64,000 nt of DNA from positions 50,589,702-50,653,701 of the forward strand of contig OZ020307.1 of NCBI GenBank assembly GCA_963971305.1. The letters run 5' to 3'. This document shows positions 47,478 to 58,696 of the stretch, one piece after another. This DNA is from Arcuatula senhousia (taxonomy: Eukaryota; Mollusca; Bivalvia; Mytilida; Mytilidae). Below the pieces are notes generated by a model that searched no databases, was not told where the DNA came from, and was given only the letters and a program-made list of their open reading frames with translations. The translations under genes and the position numbers were made by a program. Every line of letters starts with the position of its first letter. Position 1 is the stretch's first letter.

Positions 47478-49435
47478 TTGTAAAACATGTTTTTTTGACG
47501 GATGCTCAAGACGGAAATATGCTACTCAATTTTTCTTAGATGTTGTTCAGCTACAAAAAAACAGCTGCACCAAGAGCGCATGATACACCCGTCTGTAAAT
47601 ACCAAATTAAACATTAAAAGCCCATGAAAAGTACCGGTTGGTGGCGTTGAAAAGTAGTGACAATGTAAGAATTTGAATTTTCAATCTCAGAGAAATCTGT
47701 CATGGAACCACATTTCCCTGTCCATATTTTACATTATACATTTACAGGAAACAACCAATCACATTGAAGGTAAAATCATTAATTTAATCATTTAGTAATC
47801 TTAATGATGAAGAAAAGGTAGCTTATTTGTTAAACCCCTCAACACCATTGCAAAATAAATAAACTAGGATCCTTGATAAAAAAGTCATTTGAACTGAGGA
47901 CAGGGAACCCTTAATTTTCTTTACTTGTAACTATGTATTATTGTGTGCTTTTATTAGTTAGTTTTATGTCTTTGTATGTTTATGCGTCACAAACTGTATT
48001 AAAGTTTAATGGTAAAATCATAAATTTAATCCTTGAAAGACGAAATTAAGACCTTTATAGCGAAATGACAAACAGACGATAATGTACATTGGAAGTGTGG
48101 TTTGTCATTTGCAAACATGGAACACTATTGAAACGTTTAAGCAGTAGAAGTAAACTTTATAAGCACAATAGTCAAATTAACATTAGAGTCATGCAAATAC
48201 TTTTAAATGACATGAATTGTGCATAGAAAATATATGACTAGCAAACATTGCACATTGCCATATTTATTCTTAAATGTAAGTTATATTTGTGCACTCAGTT
48301 TACTCATCTTTCCAGCTACAGGCACAGTATTTAACGTTTATCTGAATTGCTTATATCAAATACTCATAAAAAAAACATTTAAGACCTGTAATGAGCCGAT
48401 GCAAAGTCAATGAATGATTTTAAATAAAACAATCAATGTTTAACACAATTAACCGTCTTAAATATAATGCTAATTAAATATTGCGTGCAATAAAACACAC
48501 AATAATTATTGTAGCAAAGTCACTCGGGAAAGCTATAGCTAAAGTGTAATTGCTTGTAGGTTCAGTATCCTCGATGATGATGAATGGTTTTAGCTCTTTT
48601 GTTTTTGCAATTGTACATTTGAGTGCCCTTTTCTTACTCACATTGCAATTCGGTCATTGCTATTCATCCCACGGCTATGTTGAATCGTTAATGTTTTATA
48701 AAACTAGGGTTTAAGTTATTCTAGTTACTTTGTAAAATAAGAAAAACAGCAAATATTGATCCATTTTATTCACAGATACTGCACCTTATAAATATTCACA
48801 AAAGTAGTTACAGTCATTTACATATTTGATACATTAAAAAAAAAGAAATGTGGACTAAGAATGACATTGAGATGTCTAGACAGGGTACATTTGTAGCTAT
48901 TAAATATAATTTAACCGGGAGTTGAGTTTATAGTATGTTATTTTTCTCCGGAAATATCTTATAACTATCTACAGAAAAAATCAAATAGTACTCAAGAACG
49001 AAAACCTATACATCTAATTATTGCATGCATCCTAAAAGGAAATGATAGAATGTCTTATTTAGTGGGAAATTGTATAAGCCATTTAAATGAATTGCCGGAC
49101 ATGAAGAAAACATTGTATTAATTAGACACATTAATCTTTTTTCCATTTCATTTTTATTTTTTACATTGGTAAGACTTCCTATCCTAGTGGAATATTATTT
49201 TTAGAAAACAAAAAAAAATGCATAAAAAACATAATTCAGCGATATTTGAACATCGAAATACAGTCCTCACCTTTCAATGTGTTCAATATATAATGACCAG
49301 TTATTGTCGCTCACCGTTTTCAACTCAATTAGGCTAGGAACAAAAGTATATTCATTTGATAAAAAAAATTAAGTTAATTGCAACTAGAAACTTTAACGCT
49401 AAATTATAAAATAACCTTCGCATGTTTGTACTTTT
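47478..49435. other. Non-coding; no gene supported
   Basis: AT-rich spacer between two Penelope-like copies. No frame, repeat or RNA that I can support. Confidence 0.4.
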
Positions 49436-49917
49436 AACTCACCTGGACCGAAGGTCCACGTGAGCTTAAACAATCACTTGGCGTCCGTCGTCGTCGTCTG
49501 TCGTCGTCGTCTGTTAACAATTTTTCAAACGTTAACTTGTCCCACACCATAAGTCCAATTGCAACCAAACTTGGTACAATTATTTAGTAGCATTATGTGT
49601 ACAAAACTAACAAAAAACATGGCCACCATGGCTAAAAATAGAACATAGGGGTCAAATTACGGTTTATGCAAATAACTTTAAAATGGTTACTGATATCAAA
49701 ATTCTGGCTTTGGGTTAATGTGACCAGCACGTCAAGATCTATTTGACCTGAAATTTTCAAGAAAATCCAAAATCCCAAGTAGGAGTTATTTCCCTTTTTC
49801 CGAATTTTTTGCAAAAGTTGCACATGTTTAGCACAATATCTTGAAAACTATTAAAGTTATTGAAGAATTATAAATTGTATATTGTTCAGCACATCAAGAT
49901 CTATAAAACATGTATAG

Positions 49918-50127
49918 ATAAAGGTAATAACAAAACTACCGAACTTGAATGATCAATCTCATAGTCCAGAGAAATTGACAAAAACGAATCAGTCATACCG
50001 GAGAACTGGTGGATCGCAATGGTCCTGACTTGGTACAGGCATTTCAAACGAAATGGTGGGTTAAACCAGGTTTTATGGCGCCAAACCTCCCTCTTCCATT
50101 GCGATCTTAGGATCCGGTAATGACCAT
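49918..50127 (-). repeat. Pseudo-LTR, 3' copy
   Basis: 210 bp, beginning in plus sense ATAAAGGTAATAACAAAACT and ending GGATCCGGTAATGACCAT. It is identical to 53301-53510 in direct orientation. Diverged relatives are at 47268-47477, 56300-56512, 56513-56735 and 58370-58565, and a distant one at 60555-60655. Confidence 0.95.
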
Positions 50128-50200
50128 AGAACACAACATAGTTGTGAGACACAATAGGGATATTGAGGTGATCATCTCAGTACAGCAGAACAGTCAAACA

Positions 50201-53200
50201 CTAATTAAAACAATTAACTATCATATCTTTTAACTCAATTTTGAACTTTTCTACTAGTGGCTGATAACGAAGAAAGAATTTTTTTAGTGATCGTATGAGA
50301 CGTATTTTCTTATAGCCCTGTTTCAAAAGTCGGTCACGAAGAAACCGGTGTCTGATAAAAAAATCTGTGAAATGTGTGCAAGCTCTGGCATATCGAATAA
50401 GTTGAGAAATATAAACACCGTATGCAGGAGAAGTAGGTATATTGCTCTGTAGATTAGGAAAATAATTTGAAAATTAAAATCGTCTCGTTTATCGTAAATT
50501 TTTGTACTGAGATGACCACCTGGGTCAAATTCAAGGTGCAAATCCAAGAAAGACGTGAAGCAATTAGATTCGGTGGTCTCTTTAATCTCCAATTCCGGGG
50601 GATATATTGAAGGAATCCAACTACCAAATGAGGTGTTATTGACAGAAAGGACATCATCAATATATCTGAATGTAAGATTAAATGACCGTGCCTCTTTCAT
50701 CTTCTTGTTCTTTACGAGTCCCTGAATAAATTCAGTCTCGTAAGAGTATAAAAACAAATCGGCGAGGAGAGGAGCACAGTTTGTGCCCATTGGAATGCCG
50801 ATTTGTTGTTGAAAAATCTCTCCTCCGAAGGTGACAAATATGTTGTCAATGAGGAAATCAAGCATACTGCAAACTTGTTCCAGTGTGTAACAAATTTTAT
50901 CTTTGAAAGATGTTTTGGAAAAGAATGTAGAATTATAACCCAAAACAACAAAATTCCTTGAGTTTGAAAAGGCTTTTTCGAGAAGTTTTTTTCAGGCGAC
51001 ATTTTAGTTTTTCGTGTGGCAAGGTAGTGTATAAAGTTGAAAAATCGAACGTTTTCAAAGAGTGAACCTCAGAAAATGATCTAGATTTAAAATGATCTAA
51101 CAAATCTTTTGAGTTTTTCAAAATCCACATATGGTTAATTCCACTACGATTATAAATAGTGTCACAGTATGCTTGTTGACCTTCTTTGACAGCAGACAAG
51201 ATTTTAGTTAAATGAACGGACAGCTCTGTAGTTGAACATGATGAAGATCCAGCTATATACCTTTCTTTGTACGGATTTTTGTGAAGTTTAGGTATCCAGT
51301 ACAAATATGGTAACTCTTTATGTTCCTCTTTCATTGGAATATTGAAAGAGGACATAAAAGAGCTATGGTTGGCTATGATTTCATCTTTGTTAAATGTAGT
51401 CCGTGTGTATGTAGCACTAGCGGAAGTATTACCATCAATGCCTAGTTCTTTTATTAGACAATTGTAATAATGTGCTTTACATACAAAAACTATATTATTG
51501 GAAGCCTTGTCTGCTGGCGTGACAACATACCTATCATGTAAGGAAGAGAGACAATTGAGAGTTTCACGATCTCTAAATACAGAAGAAGGCCGGGGGTTCA
51601 CACATTTGCGAAGTTTGTCTATTCGGCTTCGTACAAGAGATCGGATAGTCCTTACCCAGTCCGACAGTGATTCAAGCTCTGGTTCTTGATCCTTTTCCCT
51701 CTTTATCCAGGCTCTAGCATAGTCCTCCACAGCGTCCATGATGATCTTAAAGTTATGATTCCAATTTATACGTTGCGGTTCCCTGAATTTAGGTCCATGG
51801 GAAACCACATTACGTAATAAATCATTTTCAATTATCTTAAGATCACCCGTGATGACATGACCAGATGGACCATAGACAAAGGGAGAAGCATAGCAATCAC
51901 ATGTCAGAGGGGACTTTAGATATTCTTCAATGTTTAGGTCCTGCAATGCCTTTTTGTGGTTGAAAATTTTACTACTTATGGTTTTAGTGTAGCGATAGGA
52001 AACAATTGGTGTTGACTGATTTTTGAAATATTGAGGAATTTGAGATGTAACTTCCTTACGATTTAAGATAATGCTAATGTTTATAGCATCTATCCCTTTG
52101 TTCTTAAATGGAATATGGAGAAATTTCCTATCCTCAGTAGTAAGAGGCTCACTTCTTACAGGCTTAAAAAGACGGAAAAGAGCAACGTCGCAAATAATGC
52201 TAGTAAGCCTGTAAGAAGGAGTAAATGGATCAGTACCTGCTTTTTCTAACCCAAGATCACGTAGGTCTTTAAGTTTCGTGACTCGTAGTGAATAGAGAAT
52301 GGTACGAACATGATGGACTCCCAATGGTTGTTGTAGACTTGTAACCAGATCATCAAACGTGTCTGAAAGAGATCTGTTGTCAGTTTGACTGGCACCAGAT
52401 CTTGGTTTGTATCGTTTGTGACCATGACTACGTTTGTGTCTACCATTGGGTTCAAACAGTTTCATAACATTCACCTCACTACATTGAGGGCTAGAAAGAT
52501 TTCCTACTCCTTTGATGTTATCATTACATCCATAAGGCATTGCAGTACCTAAAGTTTTTATCCAGTGAAGCTCTCGTTTTTTACGGTGATGTGTACTAAG
52601 ATTTGGACTGTTGGTGTCGTGGTAAATCTTTTCGATAAACCGGACTTTCATGTTCAAACATTGGTCATGGTTAGGTTGATTAAAGTGGTTATACAAAACC
52701 CGATAATCAGAATTTTTGGTGTCATACCTATGACCATTCATTCGAGAACGCAATGAATTTTTGGTTTCACCGACATACAACAGTCCACATAAAGTACACT
52801 CAATTCCGTAAATGACATTTCCGGTAGAACAGTCCAGAGGGTCGTGAGAAAGGGTTTGGTAAACTTTACCGTTTAAGTTACTGGTAAATTCAGGAGAAAT
52901 AATTAGCATATCACAGGTCTTGCAAGTTGATTTTTTGCCGGTTTTAGATCTGCATGTCGAAATAGTAGGAATAGGGGATGATTTTAGAACGTCATTGAGT
53001 TTAATAGAACATGGTTTGATAATTTGAAATGAATCTGATGTTTTGAAATAATAGTTACCCTCTGGCTGAACAAAAGTCAAATTGGTGGTATCCTTAAGGA
53101 TATTCATAGGAACAAAAACTTCATTTGCTACCTTGTTCCTAGAGGTAGCAAAGGAGGACCTTGGTAATCCGGGAGACGTCCTAGCCGGCATAGAGTTCTG

Positions 53201-53218
53201 AATTTTGTAATTTTTCAT
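50201..53218 (-). pseudogene. Naiad polyprotein: GIY-YIG endonuclease, CxC linker, reverse transcriptase
   Basis: The first ATG of the long frame is at 53218; an open extension upstream starts only with GTG. Counting from that ATG, there is an N-terminal GIY-YIG nuclease (about 135-230) with YGIECTLCGLLYVGET, the CCHH pattern (C-x2-C, then H...NHF...NHD) and SLRSRMNGHR. A linker carries the CDC motif (440-442, TCDCYASPF). The reverse transcriptase follows, with TPADKASNN, PKLHKNPYKERYIAG, motif A FDFSTLYTT (about 725), motif B IGIPMGTNCAPLLADL and catalytic YIDD (RYIDDVLSV). The nuclease nicks the target and the RT copies the RNA there. Two frameshifts break it: a 7-base T-run on the plus strand (50986-50992), between motifs A and B, and a small deletion near 50459-50466. 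The frame beyond continues to a stop at 50201. No in-frame TGA suggests selenocysteine use here. Confidence 0.9.
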
Positions 53219-53300
53219 GATTGCTAAAAAAGCTACCAAGTTGCAATGCCCTCGGGGAATTTTCACTCCACCGGCAGCGACATTGGCTTGGTTGTAGTAA

Positions 53301-53510
53301 ATAAAGGTAATAACAAAACTACCGAACTTGAATGATCAATCTCATAGTCCAGAGAAATTGACAAAAACGAATCAGTCATACCGGAGAACTGGTGGATCGC
53401 AATGGTCCTGACTTGGTACAGGCATTTCAAACGAAATGGTGGGTTAAACCAGGTTTTATGGCGCCAAACCTCCCTCTTCCATTGCGATCTTAGGATCCGG
53501 TAATGACCAT
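53301..53510 (-). repeat. Pseudo-LTR, 5' copy
   Basis: Direct, identical copy of 49918-50127 located just upstream of the coding region in element orientation; it should contain the promoter. The gap between it and the first ATG is about 80 bp. Confidence 0.95.
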
Positions 53511-54431
53511 TAGAGTCAATGCTGTTGGACCGTTCCTTTTAGGAGTTATTTCCCTTAGAACGTCAAAATTGACCATTTTTACAGCATTTCATCATTACAA
53601 TAAAATCGTTAACTTGTCTAACACCATACATCCAATAACATTCAAACTTGGTACAGTTCTTTATCAGCATAAGTGCTACAAAACTCTCGTTTGGATTTTT
53701 TATTCTTAAAAAACATGGCTGCCATGGCTAAACATAGAACATAGGGGTAACTTTAGTTTTTGCAAATAACTCAAAAAAGGTTACAGAAATCAAAAATGTG
53801 ATGGAAACAAAAGTGATCAACACATCAAAATCTACCAGCCCTGCAATTCTCAAGAAAATCCAATTACCTATGTAGGAGTTATTGCCCTTTTTCCGATTTT
53901 TGCACTTTTTAAGCTCAATATCTTAAACACTAATAAAGTTATTTAAAATATTTAAATTTCATTTTGTTTAGCACATCAAGATCTTCAAAAAATGAAGACG
54001 GTCAATTCTGTAGGACTGTTCGTTTTAGGAGTTTTTTCCTTAGAACGTCAAAATTTACCATTTTCATATATGTTCAATTAAAAGTTAACACAATATGTTC
54101 TTTCAAATTGGCAGTGTTTAAAACATCTATAGTACTTATTATGCAGCTTTCGGTTAAACCTTTTACTTTATGACTCTTTAAATTTCAATAGGCTTATAAT
54201 TTAGGCATTTAAGTCAGGCGAGCGATTCAGGCACCTGGAAGCCTCTTGTTTCTTCTTTTACATAATATTTCATGACTTTCTTATTAATACACTTACATTG
54301 AAGGGTGTAGAAAATCAACGAGTTCGACTTTAAGCATGTTTAGTTTGAGTATTATTCGAGCTAGCTCTAAGAGTGATTTTCATTCCAGTAATCGAAAAAC
54401 AAGTCGATCAGATTTGTTTCTTTTAGGAGAA

Positions 54432-55002
54432 ATACCGTATAGCGGGTTATTTTAGCGCGGTAAATTTTCGCGATTTAAGTAGCTGAAAGTACTTTAAAAT
54501 TTTTCGCGGGTTAAATTTTCGCGATTCCTCCATGTAGCATGCATTATATATAAGGGTAATATTCGTTTTTTTTTTCAAGTAAATGTTTAAATTGTATTTT
54601 ATAAACACTAATTATATGTTTATTTCAAAAATCAAATTAATTTTTTGTTATATATTGTCAATTAAAATTGTCTGATTAATCAGTAATTGATTAAAATTAA
54701 GGCCTGTGTAAATGTACGAGCTGCTAACTCCTTTGAACTGTAATTAAATAATGATGTAATACGTGTGTTAATAAAATTCATAGTTGATAAAGTATATGTA
54801 AATTATCTTTAATGAATTAGAATGGATATTCCCAAGTGAAAGAATAGTAATCTGCAAAGCATTAAGCAGAATGGTGAACATTCCAAATAAAAATATTTGT
54901 ATTTAGATTCAAAATTTCGCGGGTATTATTTTCCCGATTATCAATGACCCGCAAAAATAAGCGAAAATAAAACCACTGCGAAAATAACCCGCTATACGAT
55001 AT
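54432..55002. mobile_element. 571-bp MITE
   Basis: Ends ATACCGTATAGCGGGTTATT and the complement of AATAACCCGCTATACGATAT differ at one position over 22 bp. Subterminal CGCGGGT, TTTTCGCGATT and GCGAAAATAA motifs repeat inside. A TA duplication is possible at both ends. The interior motif style resembles the 24401-24614 MITE. Confidence 0.8.
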
Positions 55003-55159
55003 ACAATTAAAAACGTCTAACAAAAGTTCAAGTGTTCATCTTGCTTTTTGTAAGATTCTGATTGATTACTTCTGGTGATATCAACTTCATCGTTAAACTC
55101 AACAAAACAAGACAAATCTGTTTAACTCTGTCATATTTTGTATCTTTGTTTTCCAATCA

Positions 55160-55510
55160 TATAACCCACCACGTCAAAGTATTGGGACGCGATATTAATA
55201 TCAGTCTGCTTTGAAATTGAGTTAACATGACAATGGATCCCCTTTGGAATAATATTTCAATAGGAAATTCTGATTTGTTCTTGATTTCATAGTTCTGTTG
55301 TAGAGTTACATATTTTTGTTTTTTTTTTCTTCTTTTTCTTTCATATTACAAAAAATGTACGCACCACGCCAAAGTATTTGCCTCTATATTAATATCAGTC
55401 TACTTTGAAATAGAGTTAACATGACAATGGATTCTCTTTGGAATAATTTTTCAATAGGAAAACGGATTTGTTATTGATATCCCATTTTGTGGTAGAGTTA
55501 CAGATTTACC
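55160..55510 (+). repeat. Two-copy tandem duplication, about 205-bp period
   Basis: Copies near 55167-55315 and 55364-55506 share ACCACG(T/C)CAAAGTATT, ATTAATATCAGTCT(G/A)CTTTG, GAGTTAACATGACAATGGAT and GTAGAGTTACA. Divergence is roughly ten percent by eye. Between them is a T-rich tract. No coding frame is conserved. Confidence 0.8.
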
Positions 55511-55804
55511 AGTTTAAAACATTCATGACAGTCTTATCACATTAACAAATCAGTACAATATTTAAGTAATGTTTTCAATTTTGGAACATAAAATACATGT
55601 ATAACATGGACTGGTTAATGTAATTTTATGCCAATCTTGCATTAGAATAACAGGTTCAAAATTTGAAATCATTCATTATACATGTACATGTAGTTTAATT
55701 CACTACATTAAATTTATTTAATTAATATGTGTTTTTGGAAAGTTATTTGTTGTACTTGAACCATGGCCTTATTAACTCTATTATGTCTTGTATGGTACAT
55801 GTAG

Positions 55805-56735
55805 ATGGAATCCTTCAATATATCCCCAGATCTAGAGATTAAAGATTAACCACAAAATGAACTTGCTTTACATCATTCTTGGATCAACATCTCGAATTTG
55901 ACCCTAGTGGTCACCTCAGTACAAAAATTACGATAAAAATGACGATTCTAATTTCAGTATTATTAATTTTCCTAACCTGGAAAGTAACATACCAACGTGA
56001 CCTGCGTAAGGTGTCTATATTTCACGACTTATTGAATATGCCAGGGCTTGTACACATTTTTTAGATTTTTTTATCCGACATCACTTTCTCCGTAACCGAC
56101 TATTAGACCAAGGTTATAAGAAAATACGTCTCATACGAGCCCAAAAAATTATTTCTTTGTTATCAGCCACTCGTAGAAAAATTCAATATCATGTTAGACG
56201 AAATGGTTAGTTCTCGCTTTGATTAGTGTTTGGCTGATTGATGTACTGAGATGATCACATTAGCATCCCAAATATGTCTTCACAAACCTGTTGTGTTTTG
56301 TGAAACTACAGAATACAAAGATTGCAATAGAAGGGTGAGGTTTGTCGCGCCTTAAAACCTTGTTTAACCCACAAATTCTTTTGAAATGCCTGTACCAAGT
56401 CAGGACCTTTGCGGTCCTCAATTTTTCCGGTATGTCTTTCTTTTTTTCCTTGTCTTATGGACATTTGAAATTGATTCTCCAAGTTCGGTTATTTTGTAAG
56501 TACCTTTATTTACAGCGGAGTTGTGTTTCGTGATACTACCGGACCTTCAGATTGCATTGGAAGAGGGAGGGTTAGCGCGACATAAAACTTGGTTTAACCC
56601 ACCATTTCATTGAAAATGCCTGTACCAAATCAGGACCACTGCGATTCATGATTTTCCGGTATGTCTTCCATGTCTTATCTTGTCCTGTGGACGTTGAGAT
56701 TGGTCCTCCAAATTCGGTGATGTTGTTATTACTCC
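55805..56735 (+). mobile_element. Naiad-type element, degenerate copy with two tandem pseudo-LTRs
   Basis: 55805-56225 follows the end of the reverse-transcriptase protein of the complete element (CTTCAATATATCCCC, GAATTTGACCCTAGTGGTCA, CTCATACGAG), with many stops and indels. The 3' region and a pseudo-LTR copy (about 56300-56512, ending TACCTTTATTTACA) follow. A second, differently diverged pseudo-LTR comes next (56513-56735, GGAAGAGGGAGGGTTAGCGC, ACCAAATCAGGACCACTGCG). Head-to-tail pseudo-LTRs are common in Penelope-like insertions. Confidence 0.85.
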
Positions 56736-56929
56736 CTTTTTGCATAGAAAAACTCTTTAAAACGTTTGAATTAAGGAGGAAGTTAAATTTTATCATCACA
56801 AATGTAAAATCGATATTAAATTCATGCAAATATTGAATATGGCATGAATTTCGCAAGAAAATTATATTAATTGCATGCATTGCAAAATAACTTCATCTTT
56901 CTTTATGTGCATTATTTTCATATGAAAGA

Positions 56930-57110
56930 AGCAAAGAGGCAGGCACCAATGGGGCATTTGAGCGTCAAAAGTCCGAAAGGGCAGCGACGAAACCGGTAAA
57001 CACGAACAAAAACAGCACAAAGAAACATAAAACACAGAATCAACCCAACGGAAATCAACAACGCGAACTCAAGTCTTAACAAGAGTGAACTCAGGTGCTC
57101 AACTGCCATA
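56930..57110 (-). repeat. Dispersed repeat R1, partial copy
   Basis: On the plus strand it reads AGGCACCAATGGGGCATTTG, GTCCGAAAGGGCAGCGACGA, AACGCGAACTCAAGTC and AACTCAGGTGCTC, the complement of the R1 repeat at 43960-44190. Confidence 0.8.
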
Positions 57111-58317
57111 AAATGTTGTTTATAATCAGGACCAAAAATCCATGAAATTTACAATTTTAAAGTTTAAAAGCTACAATGTGCGGATACCTACAAATGTAAT
57201 TGTAGAATCAATGAAAAGACACATTCTCAAAATTGAGTGCTAAATTCATAAGGAATTACCTTTTAACTTATTTTTTTTATTTAAATAAGCATTAAGGTTG
57301 GTCAATGCTAAAAACACATGCTCCATGATTTTGACAAAAGACCTACATATAGAATGTTTGCATGTATCGGAAAACATTTTTATTCAACCTTCACTTTAAG
57401 TTATCATAAATTTTCAAGCAAGATGAGACAGTTCATACGGAGAAAGTACATGGGTTTACCTGCAAATTGGTGATTTGCATTTAGCCAGAAAAGAAAAAAA
57501 AATCTCTATTAACAAACCTTATTTGGCAATCTTATATTTTTAATTACAAGAAATCTAATCTGTTATAAAAAAAAGTAAGATCCTATTCTATCATTTATAA
57601 AGCTTTCAATTATCTGTTTAATGGAACCTGCTTCTACGACTAATCTGACTATCAATTGAAAGTCTTGAAAAATGTCCATGGATAGGTCACGGAATTTTTT
57701 TGATAAGCTTCATCCCGGAATCAATAGGGTTAGATAGTGAAGCATTAAAACATCTGTACGAGCTGCCAAAAGCATCCTATCACATTGGAACTTACACAAG
57801 GAAGTTTGTAATACAAGGTAATACAAGTTTCACTTTTTGTTACCGTTTATCATTATGCTTAAATGTTTTCATTTTCTTTTTTGGGTAGGACATTTAATCT
57901 ATATTTGTTAAATTATTTTTTTCATGCATACCTTAGACTCTTCAACGTTTTTATACTTGATATTGATAGTTTTTTGCTTTACTGAGAATGGTGTTTTGCT
58001 GCATACTTCATTTTTTTTTAAGTTAATAAAATATTGTTTCAGTATTATGCTAAATCGTATTTATAAATTATATTGTTTTGTCTCCATAAACATAATCTTT
58101 GTACCCCTTTTAAAAAACTTCAATTAATATTAATGTTTGTTAAGGAAAAACAAAGATGTACCAATTGGAAAATTCTAAGTCTTGCCAAGTCGGTTAACTA
58201 AAATATACCTACATGTATACATGTATCTTAAGTATAAATTAGTTTTTATCTAGTTTTCTGGTGGAAAGTTACAAGAAATGGAAAGTGATTAACTGTTAAA
58301 GATAACTAACTGTTTAT
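57111..58317. other. Non-coding, one possible small exon
   Basis: No supported gene. A plus-strand frame near 57706-57814 (IPESIGLDSEALKHLYELPK, then GTYTRKFVIQ) ends at a good donor (CAAG|GTAATA) and looks protein-like. It does not join in frame with the GPCR exon downstream, so I leave it unassigned. Confidence 0.35.
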
Positions 58318-58565
58318 TTATTGCTATGATCACATTAATATCCCTTTTGTGTGACAAAACCGTGTTGTGGTTTGTGTTACTTCTAGACCATAATATCGTA
58401 ATGAATTAGGGAGGTTAATCGCCATGGTTTTACCCTTAATTTCTTTTTTAAATACCCGAACAAAGTCAGGACCATCATGCTCTTTAATTTCTCCGGTATG
58501 TCTTCATTCTTTGCGATTTGAGATTGATCCTCCAAGGCCAATAGCTTTGTTTTTGCCTTAAATTT
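58318..58565 (+). mobile_element. Degenerate Naiad 3' end / pseudo-LTR fragment
   Basis: GATCACATTAATATCCCTTT, TAGGGAGGTTAATCGCCATG, AAGTCAGGACCATCATG, TTTCTCCGGTATGTCTTCAT and GAGATTGATCCTCCAAG follow the order of the pseudo-LTR and 3' region of the complete copy, with much divergence. It ends about 130 bp upstream of the GPCR start codon. Confidence 0.7.
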
Positions 58566-58696
58566 TTGTAAATATAATTCAAAACATAACATAAAAATGT
58601 TTTTTTTAAATATCAATTTTGAAAAATCTATATGGACCCATTACTGTGTATCTGAATTAAATTTATTTATTTATTTATTGCAGCATTGTTCACATT

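Larger units (their letters stand above)
49918..53510 (-). mobile_element. Naiad-type Penelope-like retroelement, near-complete
   Basis: A 3593-bp element oriented leftward. It has a 210-bp pseudo-LTR at each end (53301-53510 and 49918-50127) in direct orientation; reading both base by base I find no difference. Between them is one coding region (53218 to 50201). TAG flanks both sides (49915-49917, 53511-53513), a possible short target duplication, and the host repeat (element B) continues across it. Identical terminal repeats point to a recent insertion. Permuted domain order (endonuclease first) is the mark of the Naiad clade, abundant in invertebrates including clams. Confidence 0.9.
49436..54249 (+). 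mobile_element. Hairpin-ended element B, split by a Penelope-like insertion
   Basis: The left hairpin (49438-49464: CTCACCTGGACC, GAA, GGTCCACGTGAG), followed by GTCCGTCGTCGTCGTC, matches the left end of element A at 17584. The right end (AGGCGAGCGATTCAGGC, hairpin AGGCACCTGGAAGCCT at 54229-54244, then CTTGT) matches its right end. Without the retroelement it would be about 1.2 kb. The interior holds about two and a half units of roughly 370 bp (AGAACATAGGGGT, CAAGAAAATCCAA, AGGAGTTATT, GCACATCAAGATCT), different from the 155-bp units of element A. Confidence 0.65.

Noticed and set aside
51498..51689. Plus-strand frame inside the retroelement
   Set aside because: It is antisense to the Naiad reverse-transcriptase region and has no motif of its own.
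57700..57888. 5' coding exon of the GPCR
   Set aside because: It ends at a good donor, but joining it to the acceptor at 58684 gives a frame that stops before the receptor's ATG frame.
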